DNA from: Lachnospiraceae bacterium UBA3804
Lineage (GTDB): Bacteria > Bacillota > Clostridia > Lachnospirales > Lachnospiraceae
Reading direction: 5' to 3'
DNA: 64,000 nucleotides
NCBI GenBank assembly: GCA_002368665.1
Contig: DFEK01000009.1
Location: 1 to 64,000, forward strand
Part shown: positions 1 to 7,843 of the stretch, piece after piece
Numbering within the stretch: the first letter of the stretch is position 1
Layout of the letters: each line of letters starts with the position of its first letter
Translations under genes and position numbers: made by a program
Notes under the pieces: generated by a model
The model's database searches: none
Told to the model about the DNA's origin: nothing
The model's input: the letters and a program-made list of their open reading frames with translations, nothing else

Positions 1-21
1 AGGATCAAACTCTCTAAAAAA
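1..21 (-). rRNA. 16S rRNA, 5' end only (gene runs off the left edge)
   Basis: The reverse complement of positions 1-13 reads AGAGTTTGATCCT, the near-universal start of bacterial 16S rRNA (the site of primer 27F). The mature 5' end is usually about 8 nt before AGAGTTTG, hence the end near 21. The rest of the rRNA operon must lie to the left, transcribed leftward. The exact mature end is inferred from other Firmicutes. Confidence 0.93.
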
Positions 22-184
22 ATGTTTGTTTGATTCATAAACTAGAAGAACTCTAGCTAATTCATCCTAAATTTACTTTAAGGTTGTTCTCTGAAATTTC
101 TCTTATTTGGAATTTTCAGGGTTGCATTGCTGTTCATTTGTCAAGGTTCAAATCGTTTCCCTTATTATAAAGGATAAAGGAAAC
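22..184 (-). promoter_or_regulatory. rRNA operon leader
   Basis: AT-rich leader between the tRNA-Ser remnant and 16S, with no open reading frame worth calling. On the minus strand it contains TTGACA (complement of 139-144) without a convincing -10 box and a TATAAT (complement of 164-169) without a good -35. It also has a small CTAGA/TCTAG inverted repeat at 42-56. Leaders of this kind normally carry antitermination and RNase III processing signals; I cannot place those exactly. The operon may also be read from the tRNA promoter at 528-556. Confidence 0.5.
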
Positions 185-214
185 TAACGGAGAAGGAGGG
201 AGTTGAACCCTCGC
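185..214 (-). repeat. Duplicated 3' end of tRNA-Ser (30-bp direct repeat, tRNA remnant)
   Basis: Positions 185-214 are identical to 251-280, the last 27 nt of the tRNA-Ser(GGA) gene plus 3 nt of downstream DNA. The copies start 66 bp apart. The copy contains the T-arm and the 3' acceptor strand. The sequence before it in the reading direction (215-250) has a CTACGC/GCGTAG hairpin but no matching 5' acceptor, D-arm or anticodon arm, so it is not a working tRNA. It could be a scar of an element that integrated at the tRNA 3' end, or a slipped duplication. Confidence 0.85.
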
Positions 215-253
215 TACGCGTGTACGTTCATTGCGTAGTTTCTTCAACGTTAA

Positions 254-342
254 CGGAGAAGGAGGGAGTTGAACCCTCGCGCCGCTTCTCACGACCTACT
301 CCCTTTCCAGGGGAGCCCCTTCGGCCTCTTGGGTACTTCTCC
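254..342 (-). tRNA. tRNA-Ser(GGA)
   Basis: The reverse complement folds as a class II tRNA of 89 nt. The acceptor pairs GGAGAAG with CTTCTCC and the discriminator is G. The anticodon stem CTCCC/GGGAG encloses the loop CTGGAAA (anticodon GGA, codons UCU/UCC). There is a long variable arm, and the T-loop region reads GGGTTCAACTCCC. No CCA is encoded. It lies between tRNA-Ser(UGA) and the 16S gene, in the same direction. Confidence 0.95.
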
Positions 343-409
343 AAAATAGCTGAATTACATTTAATATTAATATATGAAATTCTGTTTCCTCTTTTGAGGT
401 AGAACAAAG

Positions 410-495
410 CGGAGAGGATGGGATTCGAACCCATGCGCCCTTTCGGACAAACGGTTTTCAAGACCGCCTCGTTATGACCACTTCGATACCTCTCC
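410..495 (-). tRNA. tRNA-Ser(UGA)
   Basis: The reverse complement is a class II tRNA of 86 nt. The acceptor is GGAGAGG/CCTCTCC with discriminator G. The anticodon stem CGGTC/GACCG-like arm encloses the loop CTTGAAA (anticodon UGA). The variable arm is long and the T arm reads ATGGGTTCGAATCCCAT. No CCA is encoded. It is the first gene after the promoter at 528-556 and is followed by tRNA-Ser(GGA) and the rRNA operon. Confidence 0.95.
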
Positions 496-527
496 AGTGG
501 GTACGCTTTTTCGTCAGCGCAAATGTT

Positions 528-556
528 ATGATAACAAATCAGCGTATCGATGTCAA
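528..556 (-). promoter_or_regulatory. Promoter of the tRNA-Ser pair (possibly also the rRNA operon)
   Basis: On the minus strand TTGACA (complement of 551-556) is separated by exactly 17 nt from TATCAT (complement of 528-533). The -10 lies about 32 nt before tRNA-Ser(UGA). The stop codon of the upstream coding gene at 565 is only 8 nt before the -35, and no terminator separates them. Confidence 0.8.
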
Positions 557-564
557 CAAAAATC

Positions 565-2532
565 TTATGTTTCTTCTACTTCTTTTTCTTCCTCCGAATC
601 CTCGTTTTCCACAGGTTCCAAAGTGGCTTCTTCCTGATCTTTTGCTTCCTCGTCCGACATTTCTTCTTCCTGCTTTTCTTCTTCCTTATCCTCTTTTTCT
701 TCTTTTTTAGCCTTTCTTGCTCTCATGGCCTTTTCTTTTTCCTGTTTTAACTCCTCATCGTACGCTTTGGCCTTCTCGCGTGCTTTGGCGCTTCTTTCCT
801 TTCTCTCTTCCTTATCGCCGGAGACTTTCAGGCATATTCCTCCTATAAAGAAGACAAGTGCACCAAAGATAAGAAGATACCAAAGAAATGCTGTCTTGTT
901 CATACGGTTTGTCGTATAAGTCAGTTTCATGCGTTTGCCGGAAGAAATCACACCCGCAAAGCCTTTTCCCTTCTTGGAAATGCCATCCTGTTTCGGAGTG
1001 ACCTTCTTCTTGCTTCCGTAAATCTTAGCCGTATACTGTACGGGAATCTGCCAATATTCGGACTCTTCCGGATCCTGATATACAAAACCGTCCAAATCCA
1101 TCGTATCCACTACAATGCATTTCGTTGTCGGAGAGAGCCACTTGTTTTCGTAAGCATAGGAGATTCCGCCGGTATTTTTACCGGTAATGGCTTCCGTCAT
1201 ATGATTGATCTCCGAAGCACTTCCTTCAAACCGAAGCGTCAGGGCATCGTCATCCAAAGAAACCTTAATCTTGGCAACAGTTTCGTCCGATTCGCTCATG
1301 ACGCGGATTTTATCGTAAGCATCTCCGATTTCCTTCGTTCCCTGATTATCAAAATAGAAGACGATTTCCTTGCTGATATCCTGCGGTCCCTTTGCATCGA
1401 GCGTATAGGTGATTCCCATAAAATGGTAATAGCGGACCATATTGGCAAGGATATTGCTCTTATTGATCTCTCCGAGCGAATAAACCAGATATATATTGCC
1501 TGTAGTCTGAATGGACTCGGAAGGAGAAACTACTCCACCTTTCTGCCTATCCGTCAAATCTCCTCCGGTTAAGTTCTCATCAAATAGGTAATTCACCTTA
1601 ACCGTTCCGGCCGAATTGCATGCATAATTTGAAAAATCAAGGCTTTCACTGAATGCTGCATCTTTGCAGAATACTCCGACAGCATCCGCGGAATCTTCTT
1701 CCATAAAGGCACACTCGGATGAGCCGGTATATTTCTTCATGGCATCAGCCAGTTCCGTTGCATTTAAGCCTGCGAGGGAAACGCTGAATGTTTTAATACT
1801 GCTGTCCTTATTCTCTTCCCAGACACCGGTTCCCCCCTCGGGAATCGCTTCTTCAAGGAATGCCTTGATTGCCTGCTCGTTCTTGGCTAATTCGCTCTCC
1901 TGAATGTTTAGTTTGATGATACGCGCAAACTTCCCTTCTTCTGAAGGAAGCGTATACAGATCAATGCTCTCAATCGCACAGTATTTCTCTTCATCGATGG
2001 AAATCCTGCCTTCCCCGGCATCATAAACGCGACCGCCAAGATCAACGGTCGTATTGGATTCCTCAATTACGGAATCACGGTACTTCGGCGCTACAATCCC
2101 GCCGTTTACCAATGCATCGATAAACCAGGTAAACATTTCCTCGGAAGTAAGGTTTTCGGAATAAACCACCTTCTGCGCAAAGGGAGAAGGAGAAAGTTCC
2201 AGATTCACATCTGCATTTTGCTTGCAGAAGGTATTCAGTTTCTGCTCATAATCTTCCACGGAAGTAAAATCCATAACAAATGTCGCGGAGTAGTTTTTGC
2301 CATTCTCACCAAATGTGCACTCCAGGCATTCCGGGCAGGCATCCTGAATGGCTCCTTCAATCTCATCGATGGAAACCTTTCCTTTGATTTCCGATTTGGC
2401 CATCTCCACCGTGAACGTTCTGCTGCCGCTTCCCACATCCGAAATCTTCACCTCAGACTGCATTTTGGCGCCGCAAGCGCTAAGCAGCATGGTCATAATA
2501 AATGAAATAATGATAATTCCTGCTTTTTTCAT
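565..2532 (-). CDS. Lipoprotein with a C-terminal membrane anchor and charged cytoplasmic tail, unknown function
   Basis: The 655-residue product is not a family I recognise. It begins MKKAG, followed by a hydrophobic stretch and the lipobox LSAC, so the N-terminus should be a lipidated Cys on the outer membrane face. About 500 residues of extracellular region follow. A transmembrane helix near residues 540-560 (FLWYLLIFGALVFFIGGI) is then followed by a very charged Lys/Glu coiled-coil-like tail of about 90 residues. ATG at 2532 is preferred over 2547 because AAAGGAG stands 6 nt before it. It is the last gene of the ten-gene run, 11 bp after its neighbour, with which it probably acts. Anchoring at both ends is unusual. 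Confidence 0.85.
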   Translation of the reverse strand: MKKAGIIIISFIMTMLLSACGAKMQSEVKISDVGSGSRTFTVEMAKSEIKGKVSIDEIEGAIQDACPECLECTFGENGKNYSATFVMDFTSVEDYEQKLNTFCKQNADVNLELSPSPFAQKVVYSENLTSEEMFTWFIDALVNGGIVAPKYRDSVIEESNTTVDLGGRVYDAGEGRISIDEEKYCAIESIDLYTLPSEEGKFARIIKLNIQESELAKNEQAIKAFLEEAIPEGGTGVWEENKDSSIKTFSVSLAGLNATELADAMKKYTGSSECAFMEEDSADAVGVFCKDAAFSESLDFSNYACNSAGTVKVNYLFDENLTGGDLTDRQKGGVVSPSESIQTTGNIYLVYSLGEINKSNILANMVRYYHFMGITYTLDAKGPQDISKEIVFYFDNQGTKEIGDAYDKIRVMSESDETVAKIKVSLDDDALTLRFEGSASEINHMTEAITGKNTGGISYAYENKWLSPTTKCIVVDTMDLDGFVYQDPEESEYWQIPVQYTAKIYGSKKKVTPKQDGISKKGKGFAGVISSGKRMKLTYTTNRMNKTAFLWYLLIFGALVFFIGGICLKVSGDKEERKERSAKAREKAKAYDEELKQEKEKAMRARKAKKEEKEDKEEEKQEEEMSDEEAKDQEEATLEPVENEDSEEEKEVEET

Positions 2533-2543
2533 TGCTGCTCCTT

Positions 2544-2942
2544 TCACTGTCTGAGTAATTTGTATCCGAAGAAGGTCTTCTTAACGGACAATTCGTTTCC
2601 GGAATAGGTATAAGTGTTTCCGTCCAGCTCATACGTAGCCGTATACACAAGGCGGTACTGCTTCTTGCCGACTTCCTGCATCTCTTCAAATAAAAAATCC
2701 GCGTCGTATTCTTCAAACGGGATTTCGGCTTCTTCCACGGTCATCTTTTCTTTTTTATCGTACAGCTTGATAAATTTGGCCTTATCCTTTTCCCGGCAGA
2801 TTTTCTCAATCTTATTCATGAAACGCTCCGGACTGGCCGGCCTTGTAATGACACTTCCCACCAAAAAAGCCAGAACGCAAAGTGCTGCCAAAACAAAGCA
2901 GACTGTTCCGAGCGCATTTCTTACCTTTGAACTTAATTTCAT
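2544..2942 (-). CDS. Small membrane-anchored protein, unknown function
   Basis: The 132-residue protein has one N-terminal transmembrane segment (about residues 10-32) and an extracytoplasmic domain of about 100 residues rich in charged and aromatic residues. The general layout (helical EKI..REKDKAKF segment, then beta strands YRLVYTATYEL) resembles small DUF4878-like secreted domains, but I do not assign it. GGGGAGG stands 8 nt before the ATG, inside the 3' end of ispD, and the gap to ispD is 3 bp, so translation is probably coupled. It sits 11 bp before the lipoprotein gene, suggesting a joint envelope role. Confidence 0.8.
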   Translation of the reverse strand: MKLSSKVRNALGTVCFVLAALCVLAFLVGSVITRPASPERFMNKIEKICREKDKAKFIKLYDKKEKMTVEEAEIPFEEYDADFLFEEMQEVGKKQYRLVYTATYELDGNTYTYSGNELSVKKTFFGYKLLRQ

Positions 2943-2945
2943 GAA

Positions 2946-3713
2946 CTAAACCTCCCCTTTGGTCCCGAGAAGCCCTTCTGCATAAGCCAGATCCTCGGGC
3001 GTGGTGATTTTAATATTTTCGTAGGAACCTTCGATCAGTTTGACTCTAACTCCGGTAAAAGTTTCAACCACCATTGCATCATCCGTAATCACAATTCCTT
3101 TCGCCTTAACGTTTTCTTCTTCCTGAATCAGTTTGCTATAGGCTTCATATACAAGCGTAAAATCGAAAGACTGCGGTGTTTGCATGTTCCAGACGAAAGA
3201 GCGGTTCGGAGTGCTTACAACATATCCGTTCTCATCCGCAATCTTAACGGTATCCTTGGAGCGAACCGCCGTAACACATGCCTTGTCATTCTCCAGCGCT
3301 TCGATATTTCTTTGAATAATTGCTTCCGTCACAAAAGGTCTCGCACCGTCATGGATCAATACGTACTTCGGCGGATTTACTTCGGTGGAATCTTCTTCGG
3401 CACCCGCTGCACATAAGCCGTTCCAAACGGAGTGGTATCGCTCCTTCCCGCCCAAGACAATCGCGGAAACCTTGGTATATCCGTATCGTTCAACAATCTC
3501 TTCGCAGGTCTTAAGACCGTCCGCACCGGCAACCAGAATAATCTCATCCACGTAGTCGGATTGTTCGAAAGACTCCAGGCTGTAGCAAAGCACCGGCTTC
3601 CCGCCGATGGGCAGAAACTGCTTGGCCACATTGGATTGCATACGCTTTCCGCTGCCTGCCGCCAGTACGATTGCTGTCGTACGATTCTCTTTTTTCTTCA
3701 ACGCATTATCCAT
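2946..3713 (-). CDS. ispD: 2-C-methyl-D-erythritol 4-phosphate cytidylyltransferase
   Basis: Third step of the MEP pathway: it joins CTP and methylerythritol 4-phosphate to make CDP-ME, a precursor of isoprenoids such as undecaprenyl phosphate. The N-terminal nucleotide-binding signature AIVLAAGSGKRM lies near residues 14-25. HDGARPFV and the TDDA segment, typical of IspD, follow. The 255-residue length is slightly above the usual 225-240. The gene lies in the ten-gene run, 21 bp after tsaD. No other MEP pathway gene (such as ispF) is next to it. Confidence 0.93.
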   Translation of the reverse strand: MDNALKKKENRTTAIVLAAGSGKRMQSNVAKQFLPIGGKPVLCYSLESFEQSDYVDEIILVAGADGLKTCEEIVERYGYTKVSAIVLGGKERYHSVWNGLCAAGAEEDSTEVNPPKYVLIHDGARPFVTEAIIQRNIEALENDKACVTAVRSKDTVKIADENGYVVSTPNRSFVWNMQTPQSFDFTLVYEAYSKLIQEEENVKAKGIVITDDAMVVETFTGVRVKLIEGSYENIKITTPEDLAYAEGLLGTKGEV

Positions 3714-3734
3714 ATTTGTCCTGCAAATGTCGTT

Positions 3735-4775
3735 CTATCTCTCTCCGAGCCGAAGATTCGGCACGGCATTCAGATCATAACCGCTGCGTACACCGCGAAT
3801 GAATTCATAATATCCCGCGCATCCGATCATGGCCGCATTATCCGTACAAAGGATCGGAGGCGGCAGGAAAAACTCCACGCCACGCTCTGCGCAGGCTTTC
3901 TCCATTGCTGCACGAAGATGCTTATTGCTGGCTACACCACCGGCAATCGCAAATTTTTTTGCCCCGTACTTCTCCACGGCATCCATGGAATTACCGACCA
4001 GCACATCAACAACCGCCTGCTGGAAGGATGCGGCAACATCCGCCTGATTGGCCTTCTCCCCCTTCATTTCCAGGGTGTTTAAGTAATTCAGCACGGCACT
4101 CTTTAATCCGCTGAAGGAAAAATCATAGCCGCTCTCTCCCACTTTTGCCCTGGGGAAATGAATGGCTTCCGGATTTCCTTCGTCGGATACTTTATCAATC
4201 TTCGGTCCGCCGGGATAACCGAGGCCGATGGCTCTGGCCACCTTGTCAAACGCTTCGCCTGCGGCATCGTCAAAGGTTTTACCGAGGATTTCATATTCGC
4301 CGTAATCTTTCACATTCACCAGATGAGTGTGTCCGCCGGATACCACAAGGCACAGAAACGGCGGCTCCAGATCCGGATTTGCAATATAATTGGCACAGAT
4401 ATGTCCCTCGATATGATGTACTCCGACCAGGGGAATACCCGTACCGAACGCGATTGCCTTGGCTTCCGCAACACCGACAAGCAGTGCTCCGACCAGCCCG
4501 GGTCCGTAAGTTACGGCAATGGCATCAATATCTTTTAATGTCACTTCCGCTTTGCGAAGTGCCTCTTCGATGACCTGATTGATCTTGTCGATATGCTTTC
4601 TCGAAGCAATTTCCGGCACAACTCCGCCGTAAAGCGTATGCAGATCAATCTGGGAATAAATGATATTGGACAAAACCTCCCTGCCGCCTTTTAACACTGC
4701 CGCGGCGGTTTCGTCGCAGGAAGATTCGATTCCCAGAACCAATATGTCTTTGTCCGATTTACTTAGCTGCAACAT
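3735..4775 (-). CDS. tsaD: tRNA N6-adenosine threonylcarbamoyltransferase TsaD
   Basis: TsaD transfers the threonylcarbamoyl group from TC-AMP to A37 of tRNAs that read ANN codons, together with TsaB and TsaE, which are in the same gene run. The family start [14 protein letters not shown] is clear, as are the metal-ligand segment HHIEGHI and the nucleotide-binding GGHTHL. I chose ATG 4775 (346 residues) over TTG 4802: an AGAGGAAG element lies upstream, and the start falls 7 bp after the rnz stop rather than inside rnz. The spacing of that element (about 12 nt) is long. Confidence 0.95.
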   Translation of the reverse strand: MLQLSKSDKDILVLGIESSCDETAAAVLKGGREVLSNIIYSQIDLHTLYGGVVPEIASRKHIDKINQVIEEALRKAEVTLKDIDAIAVTYGPGLVGALLVGVAEAKAIAFGTGIPLVGVHHIEGHICANYIANPDLEPPFLCLVVSGGHTHLVNVKDYGEYEILGKTFDDAAGEAFDKVARAIGLGYPGGPKIDKVSDEGNPEAIHFPRAKVGESGYDFSFSGLKSAVLNYLNTLEMKGEKANQADVAASFQQAVVDVLVGNSMDAVEKYGAKKFAIAGGVASNKHLRAAMEKACAERGVEFFLPPPILCTDNAAMIGCAGYYEFIRGVRSGYDLNAVPNLRLGER

Positions 4776-4782
4776 TCTGTCT

Positions 4783-5709
4783 TTATGCTTCCTCTTCTTC
4801 AAATTTCAGTTCCACACTGCGTCCGTCTTTGGCCACGATCGTATTGGCAAAGACTTCGCGAACTTTGTCCTTATACTGCTCCGGATAGTTTAACGAGGGG
4901 CTGTAGTGTGTCAGCCAAAGTTCCGGCACACCCGCTTCCTTTGCAAGCTCGGCCGCTTCATAGAAAGTCATATGCTTATGCGCTTTCGCCTTTTCTTCCG
5001 TATCCGGCTCTCCGTACATTCCTTCGCAGATAAAAAGATCCGATCCCGTAGCATTGCGTACGATCGATTCACATGGTCTGGTATCCGTGGTATAGGTCAG
5101 TTTCAGGCCTTTACGCGCTTCTCCGAGCACCATGTCGGGCGTGTAAGTCACGCCATCCTGTGTGATCGTCTCGCCCTTCTGTAAACGACTCCACAGTTTT
5201 AAGGGAATATTCATGGTCTTGGCGCGTTCCGCATCAAAACGCCCCGCACGGTCGAGACTTAAACTGTATCCATAACAAGGCACATTGTGATTTACTTTAA
5301 ATGCTTTGATATGAAGTCCTTCCAGCACAGGAAGGTCGAAAACCTCCTCCGGCTCGGAAATCTCCACGCAGTTAACTTCAAACGGAAGTTCCGGCGCTAT
5401 GACTCTAAGTGAATTCACCACGCGTCCGAGTCCCTTCGGTCCGATTAACGTGACCGGATCCACCCTGTCGGCATTTCCCATGTTAAGAAGCATGCCCGGC
5501 AGACCGCTGATGTGATCCGCATGGAAATGCGTAAAACAGATAACATCAATCGGATTGGGGCTCCAGCCCTTCTTGCGCATGGCAATCTGTGTACCTTCGC
5601 CGCAGTCGATCAATACGCTGTGTCCGTTGTAGCGAACCATCAGGGAAGTCAGCCATCTGTACTGCAGGGGCATCATTCCGCCGGTTCCGAGTAAACATAC
5701 ATCAATCAT
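4783..5709 (-). CDS. rnz: Ribonuclease Z (tRNA 3' endonuclease)
   Basis: Metallo-beta-lactamase-fold nuclease that trims tRNA precursors at the discriminator base. This matters here because the two tRNA-Ser genes in the window do not encode CCA. The zinc motif [13 protein letters not shown] lies near residues 60-72. The N-terminal LLGTGG and the later [16 protein letters not shown] and LTHYSPS segments match RNase Z, and 308 residues is the normal length. It lies 19 bp after tsaB-rimI and 7 bp before tsaD, so tRNA processing and tRNA modification are co-transcribed. Confidence 0.94.
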   Translation of the reverse strand: MIDVCLLGTGGMMPLQYRWLTSLMVRYNGHSVLIDCGEGTQIAMRKKGWSPNPIDVICFTHFHADHISGLPGMLLNMGNADRVDPVTLIGPKGLGRVVNSLRVIAPELPFEVNCVEISEPEEVFDLPVLEGLHIKAFKVNHNVPCYGYSLSLDRAGRFDAERAKTMNIPLKLWSRLQKGETITQDGVTYTPDMVLGEARKGLKLTYTTDTRPCESIVRNATGSDLFICEGMYGEPDTEEKAKAHKHMTFYEAAELAKEAGVPELWLTHYSPSLNYPEQYKDKVREVFANTIVAKDGRSVELKFEEEEA

Positions 5710-5728
5710 TTTATCTCTCTCTTAAACT

Positions 5729-6898
5729 CTATTCGGTATACCGGTAAATCAGTGCATCTTCCTTCGGTCTGTCATAGAATCCGGGGCGGACGCCCTGGGA
5801 AAGGAATCCGGCATGCTCGTATAGCGTAATGGCCGGTGTATTGGAAGCACGGACTTCCAGTGTGGTCTTCTTAACGCCTCTGTTATTGCATTCACCGAGG
5901 ACCTCATCAAGGAGTTTACGACCGTATCCTTTGCCGCGCTCCTTCTCGTCAATGGTGATCTTAACCAGGTCTGCCTCTTCTCCGGCAAGAATGACTACGG
6001 CATATCCAACTACGCCTGTAGAATCAACCAGCACAAGTGGCATGGCATTTTCATTGGCAAGTTCTTCTTCAAAACCCTGTCTGGACCAAGGGTCCGGGTA
6101 GGATGCTTTCTCCATGTCCGCAACCAGATCCAGATCTTCGGCACTCATCAGGCGGATGACTGCCTTCTCTTTCCGCTCACGTTCTGCCTGGGATGTACGA
6201 TAATATTTCGGAGAATGTTCTGCTGCGCTTTCCGTTTTACCAGCCGCAAAATACTCCATTCCGAGAACACCTACGCTTCCCGCGTGCTGGCGGCACAAAT
6301 GCGCCGGAGCAAAGGAATAAGGCACATGCAGAAGTTTGGCAATCTGCTCCCGGTATACGGGAACTCCGTCACCCAGGAAGATCACTTCCTCGCCGCGCTC
6401 ATTGATGATCGCACAAAGTTCTTCCATGCTCATCGCGGAAGTCTCTTTGATCCGCACGAATTCATAATGTGTTTCCCTGCTGTCGCAGGTGTCGCATTCC
6501 TCACCTGCGGAGATAAAACCGTAAAGCCCCGTATAGACCTGTCCGCGTCTTGCATCCATGATCGGACAGATACATCCGTTATGGCCATAGAGATTATATG
6601 CCAGCGCCTCCGTTGTCGGTATCGAAATAAGCGGTTTGTTCAGTGCCAGTCCCAAACCTTTTGCGGTAGCGGCTCCGATCCGTAAGCCCGTAAAAGAGCC
6701 CGGCCCTGCTGCCACTGCAATGGCATCGATACTCTCCAGATCAAGTTCCGTCATCTTCCGGATTTCTTCCAGCATCGGAAGCAGAGTCTGTGAGTGCGTT
6801 TTCTTATAATCGATCGTATATTCCGCTCTTAAAAGATTGTCTTCCACGACCGCAACCGTCGCGGTATTCCCGGAAGAATCAATAGCCAGTAATTTCAT
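5729..6898 (-). CDS. tsaB-rimI: TsaB-RimI fusion: t6A synthesis subunit plus ribosomal protein/TsaD-neighbour N-acetyltransferase
   Basis: The 389-residue protein combines two families usually encoded separately. Residues 1 to about 235 are TsaB (LLAIDSSGNTATVAV, then AVAAGPGSFTGLRIG), the partner that TsaD needs for t6A. Residues from about 245 are a GNAT acetyltransferase of the RimI type: the acetyl-CoA loop is ERGKGYGRKL, followed by RASNTPAITLYEHAGF. The reading frame is open across the junction with no stop or second ribosome binding site obvious to me. The gene lies 17 bp after tsaE and 19 bp before rnz. The RimI target (ribosomal protein S18 or another) cannot be told from sequence. 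Confidence 0.94.
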   Translation of the reverse strand: MKLLAIDSSGNTATVAVVEDNLLRAEYTIDYKKTHSQTLLPMLEEIRKMTELDLESIDAIAVAAGPGSFTGLRIGAATAKGLGLALNKPLISIPTTEALAYNLYGHNGCICPIMDARRGQVYTGLYGFISAGEECDTCDSRETHYEFVRIKETSAMSMEELCAIINERGEEVIFLGDGVPVYREQIAKLLHVPYSFAPAHLCRQHAGSVGVLGMEYFAAGKTESAAEHSPKYYRTSQAERERKEKAVIRLMSAEDLDLVADMEKASYPDPWSRQGFEEELANENAMPLVLVDSTGVVGYAVVILAGEEADLVKITIDEKERGKGYGRKLLDEVLGECNNRGVKKTTLEVRASNTPAITLYEHAGFLSQGVRPGFYDRPKEDALIYRYTE

Positions 6899-6915
6899 CT
6901 TACTCTCCCAATCAT

Positions 6916-7338
6916 TTATCGTATGCTGATCTTACGATAGTCAAATCCTTTGCCCAGATCTTTCTCAATGGTGACCCATGTGGTCTCTTTGGGCATGATC
7001 TCGTCCACCAAATTGGCCCACTCAACAAAGCAGACACCTTCGCCGAAGAAGTATTCCTCATAGCCGATCTCCTCCATCTCTTCCACGTCTCCGATACGGT
7101 ACACATCGAAATGATAGAAAGGCAGCCGTCCGCTGTCATACACCTGCACTATTGTAAAAGTCGGTGAATTGACCGGTTCGTCAATGCCGAGTCCCTTGGC
7201 TACGCCCTGAATAAATACGGTTTTGCCGACTCCCAGATCGCCGATTAAGGCATAAACCTGCCCGGGTCGGGCATTTTTACCGACCTCGACACCTAATTTA
7301 TATGTTTCGCTTGCACTGTTAGTTTCGATAATCCGCAT
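6916..7338 (-). CDS. tsaE: tRNA threonylcarbamoyladenosine biosynthesis ATPase TsaE
   Basis: P-loop ATPase that drives the turnover of the TsaB-TsaD complex. The Walker A motif GDLGVGKT is at residues 33-40, followed by the family segment NSPTFTIVQVY and a DVYR motif. The 140-residue length is normal. The start is ATG with an AAGAG element. The 16-bp gap to the YcxB-like gene and 17-bp gap to tsaB-rimI place it firmly in the operon. Confidence 0.95.
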   Translation of the reverse strand: MRIIETNSASETYKLGVEVGKNARPGQVYALIGDLGVGKTVFIQGVAKGLGIDEPVNSPTFTIVQVYDSGRLPFYHFDVYRIGDVEEMEEIGYEEYFFGEGVCFVEWANLVDEIMPKETTWVTIEKDLGKGFDYRKISIR

Positions 7339-7354
7339 GCTCTTAACAAATTCC

Positions 7355-7834
7355 TTAAAATCTGATTTTTACCTGCTCCGGCTTCATGTTCGCACTGATG
7401 ATGCGAAGCACATCTTCCGTTTTTTCCTTCATGCATTCCTTCGGAAAAATAAACGCAGTCTTCTTTCCCGTATAGACGAAATAACTGCTTCTGGTTCCGT
7501 TTGCCTTGATGCAGTTTTCCCAGGGAACAAGTTCCTCCTGCTCGCCGGACTTCACGCGGATACCCTCCGGTGAAAGGTGATAGTGCAACCCGTTCTTAAA
7601 AGCCGGAACCATCTTTGCCTGCATCACGGAGAGGCGAAGCATGTCAAACGGCGGATAGAGGATCAAGATCGCCGCAATAACGGGAAAATACCAGCTGTGC
7701 AGGGTAATAAAACCATAAATCATCAAACATCCGATGGCCGTAATAATAATGGTCACCGGCTGCTTGTAAAGAGTCGACATTTTATAATCATACAGCGTTC
7801 CGACGCTGATTTTTACATCAAATTCCGTTTCCAC
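7355..7834 (-). CDS. YcxB-like membrane protein, unknown function
   Basis: The 159-residue protein has two closely spaced transmembrane segments (about residues 27-60) followed by a domain of about 90 residues with the pattern 'H..LSPEGI..KSGEQEELVPWENC.KA', typical of the YcxB-like C-terminal domain of Firmicutes. The likely start is GTG at 7832-7834. AAGGAG is about 14 nt upstream, which is far. The gap to the REC-GGDEF gene is 9 bp. Function is not known for the family. Confidence 0.8.
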   Translation of the reverse strand: METEFDVKISVGTLYDYKMSTLYKQPVTIIITAIGCLMIYGFITLHSWYFPVIAAILILYPPFDMLRLSVMQAKMVPAFKNGLHYHLSPEGIRVKSGEQEELVPWENCIKANGTRSSYFVYTGKKTAFIFPKECMKEKTEDVLRIISANMKPEQVKIRF

Positions 7835-7843
7835 CGATTCTTA

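Noticed and set aside
188..250. A third tRNA gene downstream of tRNA-Ser(GGA)
   Set aside because: Only the T-arm and 3' acceptor are present. No matching 5' acceptor, D-arm or anticodon arm could be found.
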